From: Cyclina sinensis
Lineage: Eukaryota; Mollusca; Bivalvia; Venerida; Veneridae
Length of the DNA stretch: 64,000 bases
Assembly: GCA_012932295.1 (NCBI GenBank)
Contig: JAAONU010000010.1
Location: 25,542,977-25,606,976 of the forward strand
Direction: 5' to 3'
A program made the position numbers and the translations under genes. The notes under the pieces were generated by a model, which was not told the DNA's origin, ran no database searches, and worked only from the letters and a program-made list of their open reading frames with translations. Numbering within the stretch: the first letter of the stretch is position 1; each line of letters opens with the position of its first letter. Positions 1 through 11,800 of the stretch are shown in pieces.

Positions 1-1836
1 AACACACCGATTCACAACACCGATTTCAGCATCACATTGGCTTTTGCTATGTTCTGAATCGAAGTAATTTTGATTGATAACTAGTTTTGAATGTGCCAAT
101 TCAGCAAACAGTCACTTTGACTTATACTGTGAGCTACATCCATCGCTTAAGATTATTTTCCTATTCCATATTTCTTTTCAAGTTCAAGATCAACTATTTC
201 CTGAAAATGCTGAACTGCATATTGATCATGTTCGTTATCCTCTGAGATCACTATACTTGAATTTCTTACTAAACCAGTGTCTAACTTGTAATATTTAACT
301 ATTGGATGCATTCTAATTTAGCTGGCTGTGTAGAAAGCTTCCTTGATCTCATCTTGGTATTTGACCTCCCTGTTCTTAGCAAAGTCCATGACTTGTAAAA
401 TGTCACCAGTGGAAAAATGATTCTTGATCTGATTGAACTGAGCATTTTGCCAATGAGCTGTGTGAATGTGTTGGAAATAGCTAATTCCTTGAGCTGGCCT
501 CTTAAGATCATTTTCAACAAACTCCCTCAAGCATGCCTGCTTGTTGCCCCTCTTTGTAACAACTTCTCTTTTGCGTTCACCATTTTCTGTCTCTTTGTAC
601 TCCCATCTGAACCAAGTTAATGGTTTATCATCGTGAATGGTATGATAATACACATTCAAGGTATCCATATAGTTCCTGCATTTACTGCAGGTACCATTTA
701 TGCAGGCTGGGTCATGATATCTTTGGCCATCACGCTGTGGGCAGAGCACAATATCTATAACATCACTTTCACTTGTTTTTTTCTTATCTTTCTGAACAAC
801 AGCTCTACTTAAAGAAAGCATTTTGTAACGAACATTGATGCAATAAACACAGCAACAGAATTCCCTATCAGAAACTCTTAATAGACGCACATTCTTTGTC
901 CGCAATGCAGCAAACTTGCCAAGGCTCACACGTTTTGTTGGATTTTCAGCTAGATATTAACAATGTGCAGCTTTGAGAGAGACTTGCATTGCATACCCTG
1001 GTCCATCCTTCGTAACATGTCTCTTCCCTGGCAAGACCCTGGAAATATCTCCCCGAAGGAAAAACGCCTGAATCGATTTTGTATCAACGTGGGATTTTCT
1101 TTTCATGATGGATCCAGTTCTATGTCCGATGTTCTATATTGTTTAGCTAAATGTTCAGCGACAATGACAGAGGATTTTGAACTTTTCAATCTCTGTTTAA
1201 GAGCTATTACCTTTCTGGCAGAAGTCGGCTTTGAAGTTTTCAGCTTTTATAGAGGTTCTAGTTTCCTTGGTGATGCTTTGGACAGCACATTATCCGTAAC
1301 CTTTGCAAATTTTGTTGGTGATTTAGGTATACTTTTTTGTACCTTTGATGTGATATTATACTCTGTCTTTTTAGACGCAAATGGACTTCCAACTGGACTC
1401 CCTTCTGTGCTTGTTGGTGTTGATAATGCCTTTGGTTTTGCTGCTACTCTTCTTTTTTCCTGTTTTCTCTCCCTGTCTTTTTTCCTTATCCACATCTTTT
1501 TTTTGCCATGACATTTCATGTCTTTCCTGTCTTTTCTTTTGCCTGTTGTATTCCCTTTTTGTTTCAATGGTGTTCCTTGTTTGGGGTTTTGTAGCCTTTG
1601 TGCTATGTGCTGATTTTTTTATCTCTTGTTTCTTTTTCTCCATATACCTGTGAATATGGTTAAGCAGGAGCTATTTATAAAACCAATTCCTACGAATTAG
1701 GTTTCATCACAAACAATAAAAGGATTCAGGAGGAGATTCAACAATAGTTTACAGTGCTCACACAATAACGGACATTGATAAATTGCAATAATTAACTCAC
1801 TCACTATGATCCTTTCCTGCTCAGGTGAGCTAATAA

Positions 1837-1855
1837 GAGGGCCCATTGGGCCCTC
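1837..1855. repeat. short perfect inverted repeat
   Basis: GAGGGCCCA, one base, then TGGGCCCTC. It lies in the putative intron of the decayed gene. It may be part of a dispersed repeat; no function is visible. Confidence 0.4.
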
Positions 1856-2348
1856 ATGAGCCTTGTGGTTTTGAAAAGATTCTTATTTTTCTTACATAAG
1901 TCTAAAAAGGAGTTGACTTTTAATACTCTATAAGGCTAAGAGAACCACAGTTTTGCAGGGATTTCATTTATTTTGAAATTTTCAGTGAGGATCAACATTG
2001 CTACAAATTTAACATGAAATCAGATCAGTACATTCAGATCTGACAACAAGTCACAATAAGCTTACCGATGTTTTTTTTAGTAAATTCTGACCGATTGATC
2101 CTTGTTTTGGATGTTGCTATTTATTTATATTTCATAGAGACAATGTCATTTATTCAGACATCAAAAATTCCACTCAACTGCTCGTACTTACGAGTACAGG
2201 GCCGTGTATGAAGAACGAATAAAAGTTCTTAGTACTTCAGATTATACTTCTTAATAACTCTTAGAAACAGCATGGAAACTCAAGAATTCTGATATGTACT
2301 TTGTGAACACTATGAATGCTTGGCATGAATTTAAAGCCATGGCCACCA

Positions 2349-2481
2349 GTGTAGAGCCAGGCCAGCCTGCACATCCACGTAGTCTTGGCTGTTTACTTAA
2401 CATTTGTAGGTCAACAGCCAACCATGTAGAGCCTGACCAGACTGCATAGGTGTGCAGGCTGGCTAAGCTCTACACTGGAGG
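2349..2481. repeat. foldback repeat with ~30-bp inverted arms
   Basis: The left arm (CCAGTGTAGAGCC and onward, through CAGCCTGCAC) is the imperfect reverse complement of the right arm (GTGCAGGCTGGC to CTACACTGG). The arms are separated by about 60 bp. The core GACCAGACTGC...GTGCAGGCTG recurs near 20485, so this is a dispersed family rather than a chance hairpin. Confidence 0.6.
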
Positions 2482-3918
2482 CTAAGTCATTTCAAAATGA
2501 GATAAACGTACAGACGAAGAATAGCCACCAACCAAAGTCTAAAACCCGTCTAAATCTAGGTCTAATAAAGTATAAAATTCACTCTCGGCATTCAAAGAGT
2601 TAAAAATAATATTTTGACAGCCTTTCAGACTGAGCTTGTAAGTGTGAATCTGCTGGGAGAGTTTACTGCCTAAGCAGTCTTTATTTTTGTTGTTTTAGTT
2701 TACGTACCGTTTTTGTCTCTCTCTCTCTGTAGTTTATTCTGATGTTCTATCTTTTTCAGAGCCTCTTCATTCCCAGTTTTCTTCAGTAATGCTTTTTTGA
2801 GCTGATCTCGCCGTTTCTTTACTCTTTCTCTTTGAGATACTCAGCATATTTCTCCGGGTTTTCAGCTTTTAATTTCTTTCTTGATAAAGCAGCCTTGCTT
2901 AAACCTAAAACAATTGTTCATGTAATTATTAGTATGTCTATCTGTTAATTACCATCCCCAACCAAGTGACAACTATGCACCTATCAATATTTGGCCCACC
3001 AGGGGCAGTTGGCATCTATAGGTGCTTTAGACAACCAATGATTACTTCGGATGTTACTAGTGCAAGTAAAATCGCTACCCGGCAAATAGACTTTAGCATT
3101 CGTTTTTTCCGAAATGGGCATGTGTCTCAAAAAATCCCACCCCATGGATTTATACAAAACACTTGCTCCACAGGGATGGGATTAATCATTAAGACAGTAA
3201 AATTCAGATTGTTTTAATTCCCAGGGTTTGATGAAAATATTGATAGGTGCACTATATCTTCTCCTTTGGGGTCTAAAGCCAAATATTTCAATGTATACTG
3301 TAATAGACCTGTTTTCATCAGTCTGATTATGTTCACACAAACATGTCTGTCAAAGTATGACCTTCTCAACCTAACTCGTAACTATCACTGGTTTTAGTAT
3401 CAAAATGGTACAAAATTAATATAATATATATTGATATCCTTGTAGACTAAATAAAATATAAAAGCTTTATAAAAATACACAGCGGAAAATTGAAATAATT
3501 AACAGTTGTTTGTCAAATGGACGTTAGCAACAACAAACAGATGACGTTCGCAAAATAGCGTCTGTCGTGGAATGACGTTACTAACTTAGTGTATGTCAAC
3601 GACTGACGTCCACAATGCTTATATCCATCAAAACTTTATGTTTACAACCAAGCCTTCCGTCGTAAAGTTATGTTCGCATACAACGGTACAAAAAAATTGT
3701 CAAATTCAAGAACTTCGTAGTAGTGGCAGGTGTTAATGATAAACATGATCATTTCTACTAATATTATGCTTTTTGTGAGTCAAATTTTGTAATAAATAGA
3801 TAGAACAAACCTTTTGCTGCGAACGTCAGTGGTTGCGAACCAAAAAAAAAATTGACAGATTCGAATACAACTTAAAAAACTTACCAACACGCCGATCTGT
3901 CCCGCTCGAGTCGTCCAT

Positions 3919-6900
3919 TTTGCTTTATTTGGCTTACTTCTGATTTTATCGTATAATGGATAGTTTCTAAACACGGGAGATAACAAATGTTTTCCGACGA
4001 AAAAAAAGCGAACGTCAGTTACCGTTTTTGACAGAAGTTACGTTCAAAATTATATTATGAACTTAAAATGTAGATAAAAATGAAAATGTATCACTGGCGG
4101 CATTTTTATCAGGATACATTTACAACTGCTGACAAACTAGAATTGCAAACTGATTAAATCGCATTTACTTAGAATTTATGTAGTTTTTGCGCATGTCAGA
4201 TTACTTGACAGACACCCAGTCGCAAAATTATGATAACTGGATCTTGCTCAAATTCATTTTGCATACCTTTTAGTACTGCTTGTGATAAAACTGAAGGTGA
4301 TTGTATTTATAATAAAACTGCAACGTTTCAGGTAGGAAGTAAGTCTAAAACCATCACAAACTAAAACTAAACTCTTAGATGGTTAAAAACTGGGACATTT
4401 TTCCGTCAAATCATCACCATTATCAGCAATTAGGTCATCATTCAATGAATTTTTCTGCAATTAAAATCGGAAAAAAAACATTTATTAAAGCCATGTAGAT
4501 AATGTTTTTCATGTTAATTTTATTTTTGTTTATAAGATAGAAGATTAAGTAGTTATTAAATGCAAAGTAGTAGATTTGACGGACAGATTGACGTTCATAA
4601 ATGGAATCTGTCATACTGGCAGTCACCAAAACAACAATTTACAATGAATTTTGAATCATTTCTATGCTGCCTAACCATATGAGCTATGTATTTATCATAA
4701 ACAGCTGAGCTGAAACTACACATGGAACAAAAAAACATTTTACTGTTGAAAACTAAGATTATAATATGAAGTAAGAGAATAAAACACCTAGATTATGTAT
4801 GGCACGACCTTGTACAGCCTCCACACAGCACTTTTTACTAAAGTTTTTTCAAATTATAATCTACATAACTTTATGTTACAGAAAAAAATGCATTGTAGAT
4901 CTAGAGTGGATAAACTACATATGTTTTACCTAAACAATGATTTAACATTAACTTTCCGTATTTCTTTATTGCCAGTTATAGAACAATGTTTGAGTATTCA
5001 ACCTTATTCATGATATTGTTTACGTATTTCTAGTCATATGGTGACGTAATAGGCGGGCACCAAATATAGTACTAATTAAACTGGTTCGGTTCATGTGAAA
5101 GTAGATCAATGCTCGGCGTACAGTATTTTAACTTGGAGGTTGTAATTATGAATTATTTATGTATTAAAGTGAAATGTAAACATATCTTACACAAGACAGA
5201 AGTTATATTAACTTATTTTTTTTAAGTACCAAAATAGGCACCTAAATTACCCCTTCTTCTATTTTATATGCAAATAAAAAAACACAACTCAGAATGGGAT
5301 TTACCCTTGTATTGTCTGCTCTAATGTGATCACACTGGAAATGAACCGCACTTGGATAACGAGTGGGGTAATCTTCAGTTTTCCCTAGGCGGTGTTACCT
5401 TATTACATTGTATGCCATAAATTTAAGTGGGTGGGGTTGCTAAAGTTTAAAACGATTTGTTTAAATGGCTTTTAATACATTGACGATTAACCCTGAAAAG
5501 TTACAGTGTTTCCGAACACGACACAACAATGGATATACCGTTATATACGAAGCACATTAGAGCAGAAACTATACATGAAATGAGATTTTCCAAATTGTTG
5601 AAATTGCCAGACGCTTGATGTTGTTGAACCGCCAAAAATTTGAATCTCTGAATCAAAATCAACCACTTACCTACGGAAAATTATCACATTGATACTTAAA
5701 CTTTATATCATATTTATGAAAAATTTTACATAAGGAAAATAGTTTATTGTATTATTTATCATTTTGTTGTAACTAAACAGACTATGCCGTCAAAACATTT
5801 TAGAGATTATTTGGCGTATTTGATTTGCACACTACACTCACACAAATAAACAGTTGGCGTTTCAGCTGTTTGCACTTCGGCGAATATCAGCTTGAAAAGT
5901 TGTTTTTTTTCTGACTCTTTTGGTGTTTTGTTTCGTTTATGGCAGTTTCAATCTGCTGCCCACTATACTACGAATGTCAATAACACTAATGATTTATGAA
6001 AAGAAAACGTACCGTTTTCAGTTAAAACACTACCGTTTTACGTTCAACGACTAAACATAAGTAAAACGCATAGTATTTTGAATAGAACAAATATGCTTAG
6101 GTTAAAAACTTGCTTTGAACAGCGGTAAAACGTGTTATATGTTCCCATTTTTTACAGTGTGGAAGAAGTAATAAATAAATCTAGTTAGTTTTGCTCTAAG
6201 CAAGTGTCCAAAATGAGATATGTGCTCTACGAAAGGTTATGAAGCACATGGACTTCTACGGCTTACCGGTGAGACCTGTAAAACCTTTCCAATCTAAACA
6301 CAGCCGCGCACGGGTATAAATAATACCACGAGCAACACGCGACTGTATAAACAATCGTTGATTGAGTAAAATCAAACCAATGAAATAATACGTTAAATAG
6401 GAATTAAACCAATGAATAAAGACATTGTAAAGCTTGTATTAATTCAGGAACAACATCAACAGAGACTAAATATCGGTGCTTATGAAATACGAAAAAGGAG
6501 AGATTAACGTTAAAATAACGGTGACCTATTACACTACTATATACCGTGAGCAAGTAAAAGAACCAATAGGTCTGTTCAGTAAGAGTTAAGGACTGGTTTC
6601 CTTGTTACTGTTTCTTCTGCACGCAGGCAGATAGATGCATTTGTCAGACACTTGTAAATAATTATGCTTAGATATAGATAGTAACTTATTGACAATACAT
6701 AATTATATTGTTTGCAACTTCCCATATCTGGAAAGTTACACTTTAAGTAGTTAGTAGTTAATACATGATGGCAGTTCTTTGAACAGTGGCTGTGTGAAAC
6801 CCTAAATAGAAGTAAATAATCTAAAATAAGATTTTCCAACCCCTAGCTGGCGTCATATCTAGTGGTGATGGGCCAACGCTGGCCCAACAAACAAGTGACC

Positions 6901-8753
6901 GTTGGGCCAACGTTGCCCCGATGAGCAAGACAGCTCATTTTTACAGTGCGAGCAACTTAAGACCATCAGGTGTTTATGATAAAGTATCACGACCATTGTG
7001 TAAGTATTCACTGAATCTGGTGCAACTTTACGCTTTTCCTGGTGTACAGTTTCCTTTCTGTGTAACTCTACTCAAAGTGAGTGTGAAATAAACATTAACA
7101 CCGATTTCCGTTTTAGTTTACACCATGATGCCATTGTTATCTCGAAAGATTATTCTCAGCCATATTAACACAAGAAGAGGGAACTTTGTTGTATGTGTAT
7201 CTTGAAACAATAAAGGTTTTTAATTTGTAATGTGTACACCATTTATAGCCAAACAGCAAACGTAAAGCTAATCCCTCACCTTTCAGTCAAATATTGTTAT
7301 CTGTATGTACCGGATGTGTAATGAATTTGGTATTCGGACTCTGTACCTACCTGAATAACATTTATGTTCTTGAAGTCGTGTAGTACTATTTCACTCCACG
7401 AAAATAACTCGTGCATGTATCTCAGGTCAAAGCAGGATATATTAGCACCAAAACCACAAAACCACGCCGTTTCCAAATAATATCAAGGACAGTAAACTAA
7501 TTGTCTTGACATTTATCACATTCTACTATGGCAGATTCAGGGTTCGCAAAATATCAAAATACAGTTGGCTGGTTTATGCGGGTTGAGACCTTCAAATTAA
7601 TTATTGAAATGTCAGGTTAGCAAATACCGAGTCTCTTTTCAAATTGAAAACCATCTTCACTAAATTGTAAATGTATTTTATTATTGAGCTGCCATACACA
7701 AAAACTGCCAACTCCTTACCTGTGTCTTCCTGTTATTTACCGTTTATTTTCTTTGAATGCATAGATTATTGATGACGTTATGTTTTAATATTCTAACTGC
7801 ATACTGCAACAATAAACGTATCATTAGCAATGGTTATTTACATTCCCATAGGAAACATAAACATTATTGTGATACTCGGACTTCCCACTTTGAACTGCTT
7901 CAACGCATTTCATACACCGATAATACACCAACATGTTCAGTTTATTCACTTAGTATAATTCTCTCAATTCTTCTCTTTTTTACGGAATCAGGGCATACAG
8001 ATCTTAAACCCGCTGTTTAAGAAACTAGCAGACATATCTGTCAGTAACCGCTTTACACTCCTTACTTATACATTGCCATATTAACTTTTCTAACAGAATG
8101 AATTTTCATTTATACACGTAAGTAAGCAACTTACGTAAAAGCCTACAATTTGTAATTTCCAAACATTAATGTCATGTTTTCATTGCAGTTTATTTCATTA
8201 TAACTTGTAATATCATTTCGGTACAAGTTCTCGATACTATTAGAAATAGTTCTGAATGCATATGGCATTTTCATTCAAGAATAAATCAGCGGCTTAAAAA
8301 ATTACACACGTATACCCATACGTTTACTATTCAATACTTAGTGCCCCTTTTTGCGTGACGCGGAGCTTTGTTTTACCATTTCACTCAATTGACGAAATGT
8401 TCAGATATTCTATCATTTGTTCTTAGATATCTAGTCACGTTCTTTTATTCTAAATGTCTGCTCGTTGATAATAATCGCGATAGATTTCGTATAAACCACA
8501 CGATGACAGCGTTTTAATAACGTATTATCTCGTCTTCCGTTAAATATTGCATAAAGTTTCAGGCTGCAATTTTTATCTTCCATTTTAAAAGAGTTTTTCG
8601 TTAATAAAATATGTGCGAATAAAACTGACAAAATATTTAATGTTTAATAGAACTTTAAGCTTAAACTATTAGATGTTCGGATTTACGTAGACTAAGAACT
8701 ATACATTTTTCGACTTTCGAATTTCTGTGTCTATATTGTCTGTTTTTATCGAA
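3919..8753. other. AT-rich intergenic stretch without recognised gene
   Basis: Only short random open frames, poly-A/T runs and isolated inverted motifs were seen on both strands. I recognise no coding similarity, RNA gene or complete mobile element here. Confidence 0.5.
6869..6919. repeat. GGGCCAACG(T/C)TGSCC paired motif
   Basis: GGGCCAACGCTGGCCC and GGGCCAACGTTGCCCC lie about 20 bp apart; each is nearly palindromic. This looks like a fragment of a dispersed repeat. No neighbouring gene explains it. Confidence 0.35.
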
Positions 8754-8808
8754 ATGGCGAAAATTTCATTCTCACTTTTAGTACTGATCAGTATTCTTAT
8801 TGCTTCAG
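8754..8808 (+). CDS. exon 1: signal peptide
   Basis: ATG followed by 17 mostly hydrophobic codons, ending in phase 1 at G|GTAAG. Exon 2 continues with GSHAQNKRQ, giving a plausible signal-peptidase site after the hydrophobic core and a KR dibasic soon after. This is the only ATG upstream of the first module that gives a secretion signal in frame. Confidence 0.8.
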
Positions 8809-11800
8809 GTAAGACATTTTAACCATTTTTGATAAACAAATATTTCTAAAATATAACAGCACTTTTAGAGTTGTATTGATTATATAATAATGTCCAAATG
8901 ACTTATCATATAAATGAATACTGCACGCACTAATCTTTCGTAATTTTGTTTTTCATTCATATCTTACAACAGTACGTGATACACTAGTAATCATGCTACC
9001 CTTGTTACCAGGGTCACACGCCCAAAACAAGCGACAGCTGATATTAAATGGCACGTCATCTTGCGAGAAGTTTCCGGACTTCTGCCCAACCGAATGCACT
9101 GCTATTGATGCTATTGGTTGCTTGGTCTGTCAGTGTCATGGTAAACAGTTGCTTTGCTTTGCTTTCTCCCATGCCATGCTAAATATCAAAAATGAACTTA
9201 CCCGCTAAATAAAAAAAAGAACTCACCTACCTTTCTGTCTTAAAATTTGGTTCAATAAAGATTTGAAATACTGAACAGGGAAAAGTGGCCAGTTCGAGTG
9301 ATGTACAGGTCATAAAGGCAACAACATTGGTCGGATAAGAGTTATATCTATGTTATTTAATGCTATTATATTTTAGAAGCTATTACGCTAAATTAAGTTT
9401 TAGCTTATCGAGCGGGGGTAGTGGCCTCACCCGTGAGTCACAAGTATTACATATACGATAGAGATAATACAGGAATGTCTCTGAAATGGGGCGCTTTCTA
9501 CGCCTTGCACTATCCCACACAACTTAGAATACTTGTAAGGGGCGTCTGTCATAATGGCAGCCGGTTCCGACGATAAATAAATAGAGTGTGCATGTCTACA
9601 TCAGGTCAACAACGGCTGGCCACTACCCGGTGACACAATATGGACTGTACGTGATCTCCATTAATTTTCCGCCTCTTATTACAGTTTGATTATTTGAAAC
9701 AAGGGTCAACCTTAACTTTTATGCATAAGCTTTAATGATTATTTTTCAAGAATTAATGGCGATATTTATATTTACTGCTAAGAACAGTTTCCACGATGAT
9801 TTTGTTTTTCGTAAAATAAAGGCGAGTGAATCTCTGTACGCACTTGAGTTTCTCGAAAGATTTTTAGATGTATATTTTACCTAAAAGTGTTTCTATATTA
9901 AAATATCAGTATTCCATTTTACAGTCGTAACAAACAAGACAGATTCATATTCGGCAACAACTGCTTCCGGTGAAAAAGAGGCAGCAAGTAGTGCAACAAG
10001 TCAAAACAAAAATGGCGGAAGTCTAACTTCCGCTTCGTCTGCAAACAATATGGCCGGATGTTCAAAGCTTGCAGACAACTGCAACTTCGATTGTTTAGTT
10101 ATAGGAAGTAGTGGATGCATTGAATGCACGTGCACTAAAGAAGGTAATTGAGAAATCGAACATCAATTTCATTTTACTTGTGGAAACAGTTGTTGTAGAG
10201 ATATAGTGCAACCTGGTGCTAAGACGCCCGCAATAAGTGCTGCCCTTAAAATAAAACCAGATTTTTTTTGGAAAAATAGATTACTCGAAAATATGAAGTA
10301 GGGTTCATAACAATGCCAAAAGACATTTGAATGTTGTTCTAAATGTTAAAGTAATGATATTACACACGTTTCCTTCCGGCTAGCTCAATCGGTAGAGCAT
10401 CGGATTGTCATTCTTGACGATCCCAGTTCAATCCCCATCAGGGCCGGCAAAAATTTCTCCTTGATAATTGATCCATAGGTCATTTGTCCCGCCCCTCTGA
10501 AGAAAGTGAGGAAGTAGTCAGTCAATTGCGGAGAAATTGGTTAGTAAACTGGTTGAACACCCAGGAACACTGGTTAGGTGGACTGACCGCCGGGATATGA
10601 CCTTTGCTGTTAAACTTGCGTTAAACCCCAATACAACCAACCAAGTTTCCTGCAAATAAGCGTGACCTGCCTGTGTATCCTTAAATCTTTTTAAGGGAGA
10701 CTTTGAACAAATGAATACCTTTCAAAATTAATATATTTCACCTTACCTCGTTATATTAGTTGTTCAGTTTGGCAAATGAACATGACAGATATTTAGAAAG
10801 ACTATTTATGCGATCAGGTTCATCCATGTCGCTTACAGGGGGCGCAACTCTTACATCCAGTGGTTCAGGAGCCGTTATTGGAGGAATGAACAACACTTTA
10901 TCAAGTAAATTGATCAGTAATTGAAAATAAACGATAATAAATATAACTTAAGACACGGAAAAGTGTAATTCATACAAAATTTCTTCATTTGTTTATTCAG
11001 TGAATAAATATAGTACACGAATTTAGTAGTCAAAAGATTCACGGTTTAACATTGGAAGAAATGTTCTTTCAAAGCTGGGGTAAAGCTGTGCAACAGCTGG
11101 TGCATAAATTTCGTTGTTGCTTTTAATGCAAAAAAATACTAAATAAAGCTAACGGACGTGTCTTTTAAGTTAATTTTGCTTTGATTATTCAAAGATTTAC
11201 AGTCGCCATTTTCCATTCATGCCGGTCCTGGAACCGGAAGCGGTGGCTCTTCCGGTACAAGCGCTCAGACATCATTGAATATCAATGGCTGTCCTACCTT
11301 TCCAAGCGATTGCGATGCTTCTTGTACATCTTTAGATACAAGCGGATGTCCTCTATGCAGATGTACTGCAGGTGAATATTTCTTTTCCTATCCCTAATTT
11401 TGGGGGAAAAGCGATTTCTAGGCCGTCACTTTATTTGATAGTAGGAACAGTTTATACACTGAAAGTTATTTCTAAAATTATCGAAATATTGAAATGAATT
11501 TGCTTAAAAATTGTTACTTTTCTATAGTAGATTTAATTTTACTGAGTATACAGTTCAGATTTCAAGGCTAAGACAAGTATAAGATAAATAAAAGACGACC
11601 CTCACTGGCATCTTTTTGAGTCGTCGTCAACTCTACTTTTTTTACAGGAAGTAACAACAGTTCCTCATCAAGTAGTATGACGTCATCGAACGCCGGTTCC
11701 AATCTCAATGGTTGTCCAGTGTTCTTAACCGGATGTACCGCGGACTGTGTTGATCTCGACTCGAACGGCTGTCCTATTTGTAAATGCCATCATACAAGTA

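Larger units (their letters stand above)
318..3918 (-). pseudogene. decayed multi-exon gene, basic N-terminus plus Cys-cluster C-terminus
   Basis: Coding remnants on the minus strand read in order. A short first exon, 3918-3885, encodes about 11 residues after ATG and ends in phase 1 at GTAAG. A second exon, 2904-2708, is flanked by TTTTAG and GTACGT and encodes a Lys/Arg-rich helix including ENPEKYAEYLK. A third block, about 1647-318, gives a basic region, then a stretch reading DISRVLPGKRHVTKDGPGYA, then a Cys cluster with CCCVYC and C-x4-C-x2-C. Damage: one-base frameshift near 2820, further frameshifts between about 1500 and 1250, a stop at the HC*YLAENP junction near 958, and an early stop at 318. 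The longest intact piece is 318-929 (203 codons). From memory this resembles an uncharacterised multi-copy family of molluscs and fishes; I know no function for it. Splice-like boundaries argue against a retroposed copy. Confidence 0.6.

Noticed and set aside
963..1653. Plus-strand Phe/Leu/Cys-rich open frames resembling membrane proteins
   Set aside because: They are the complement of Lys/Glu-rich codons of the minus-strand decayed gene.
10375..10445. Functional tRNA gene
   Set aside because: A and B boxes are present but arms pair poorly, and the sequence continues into a SINE body flanked by duplications. The same holds at 14238 and 31163.
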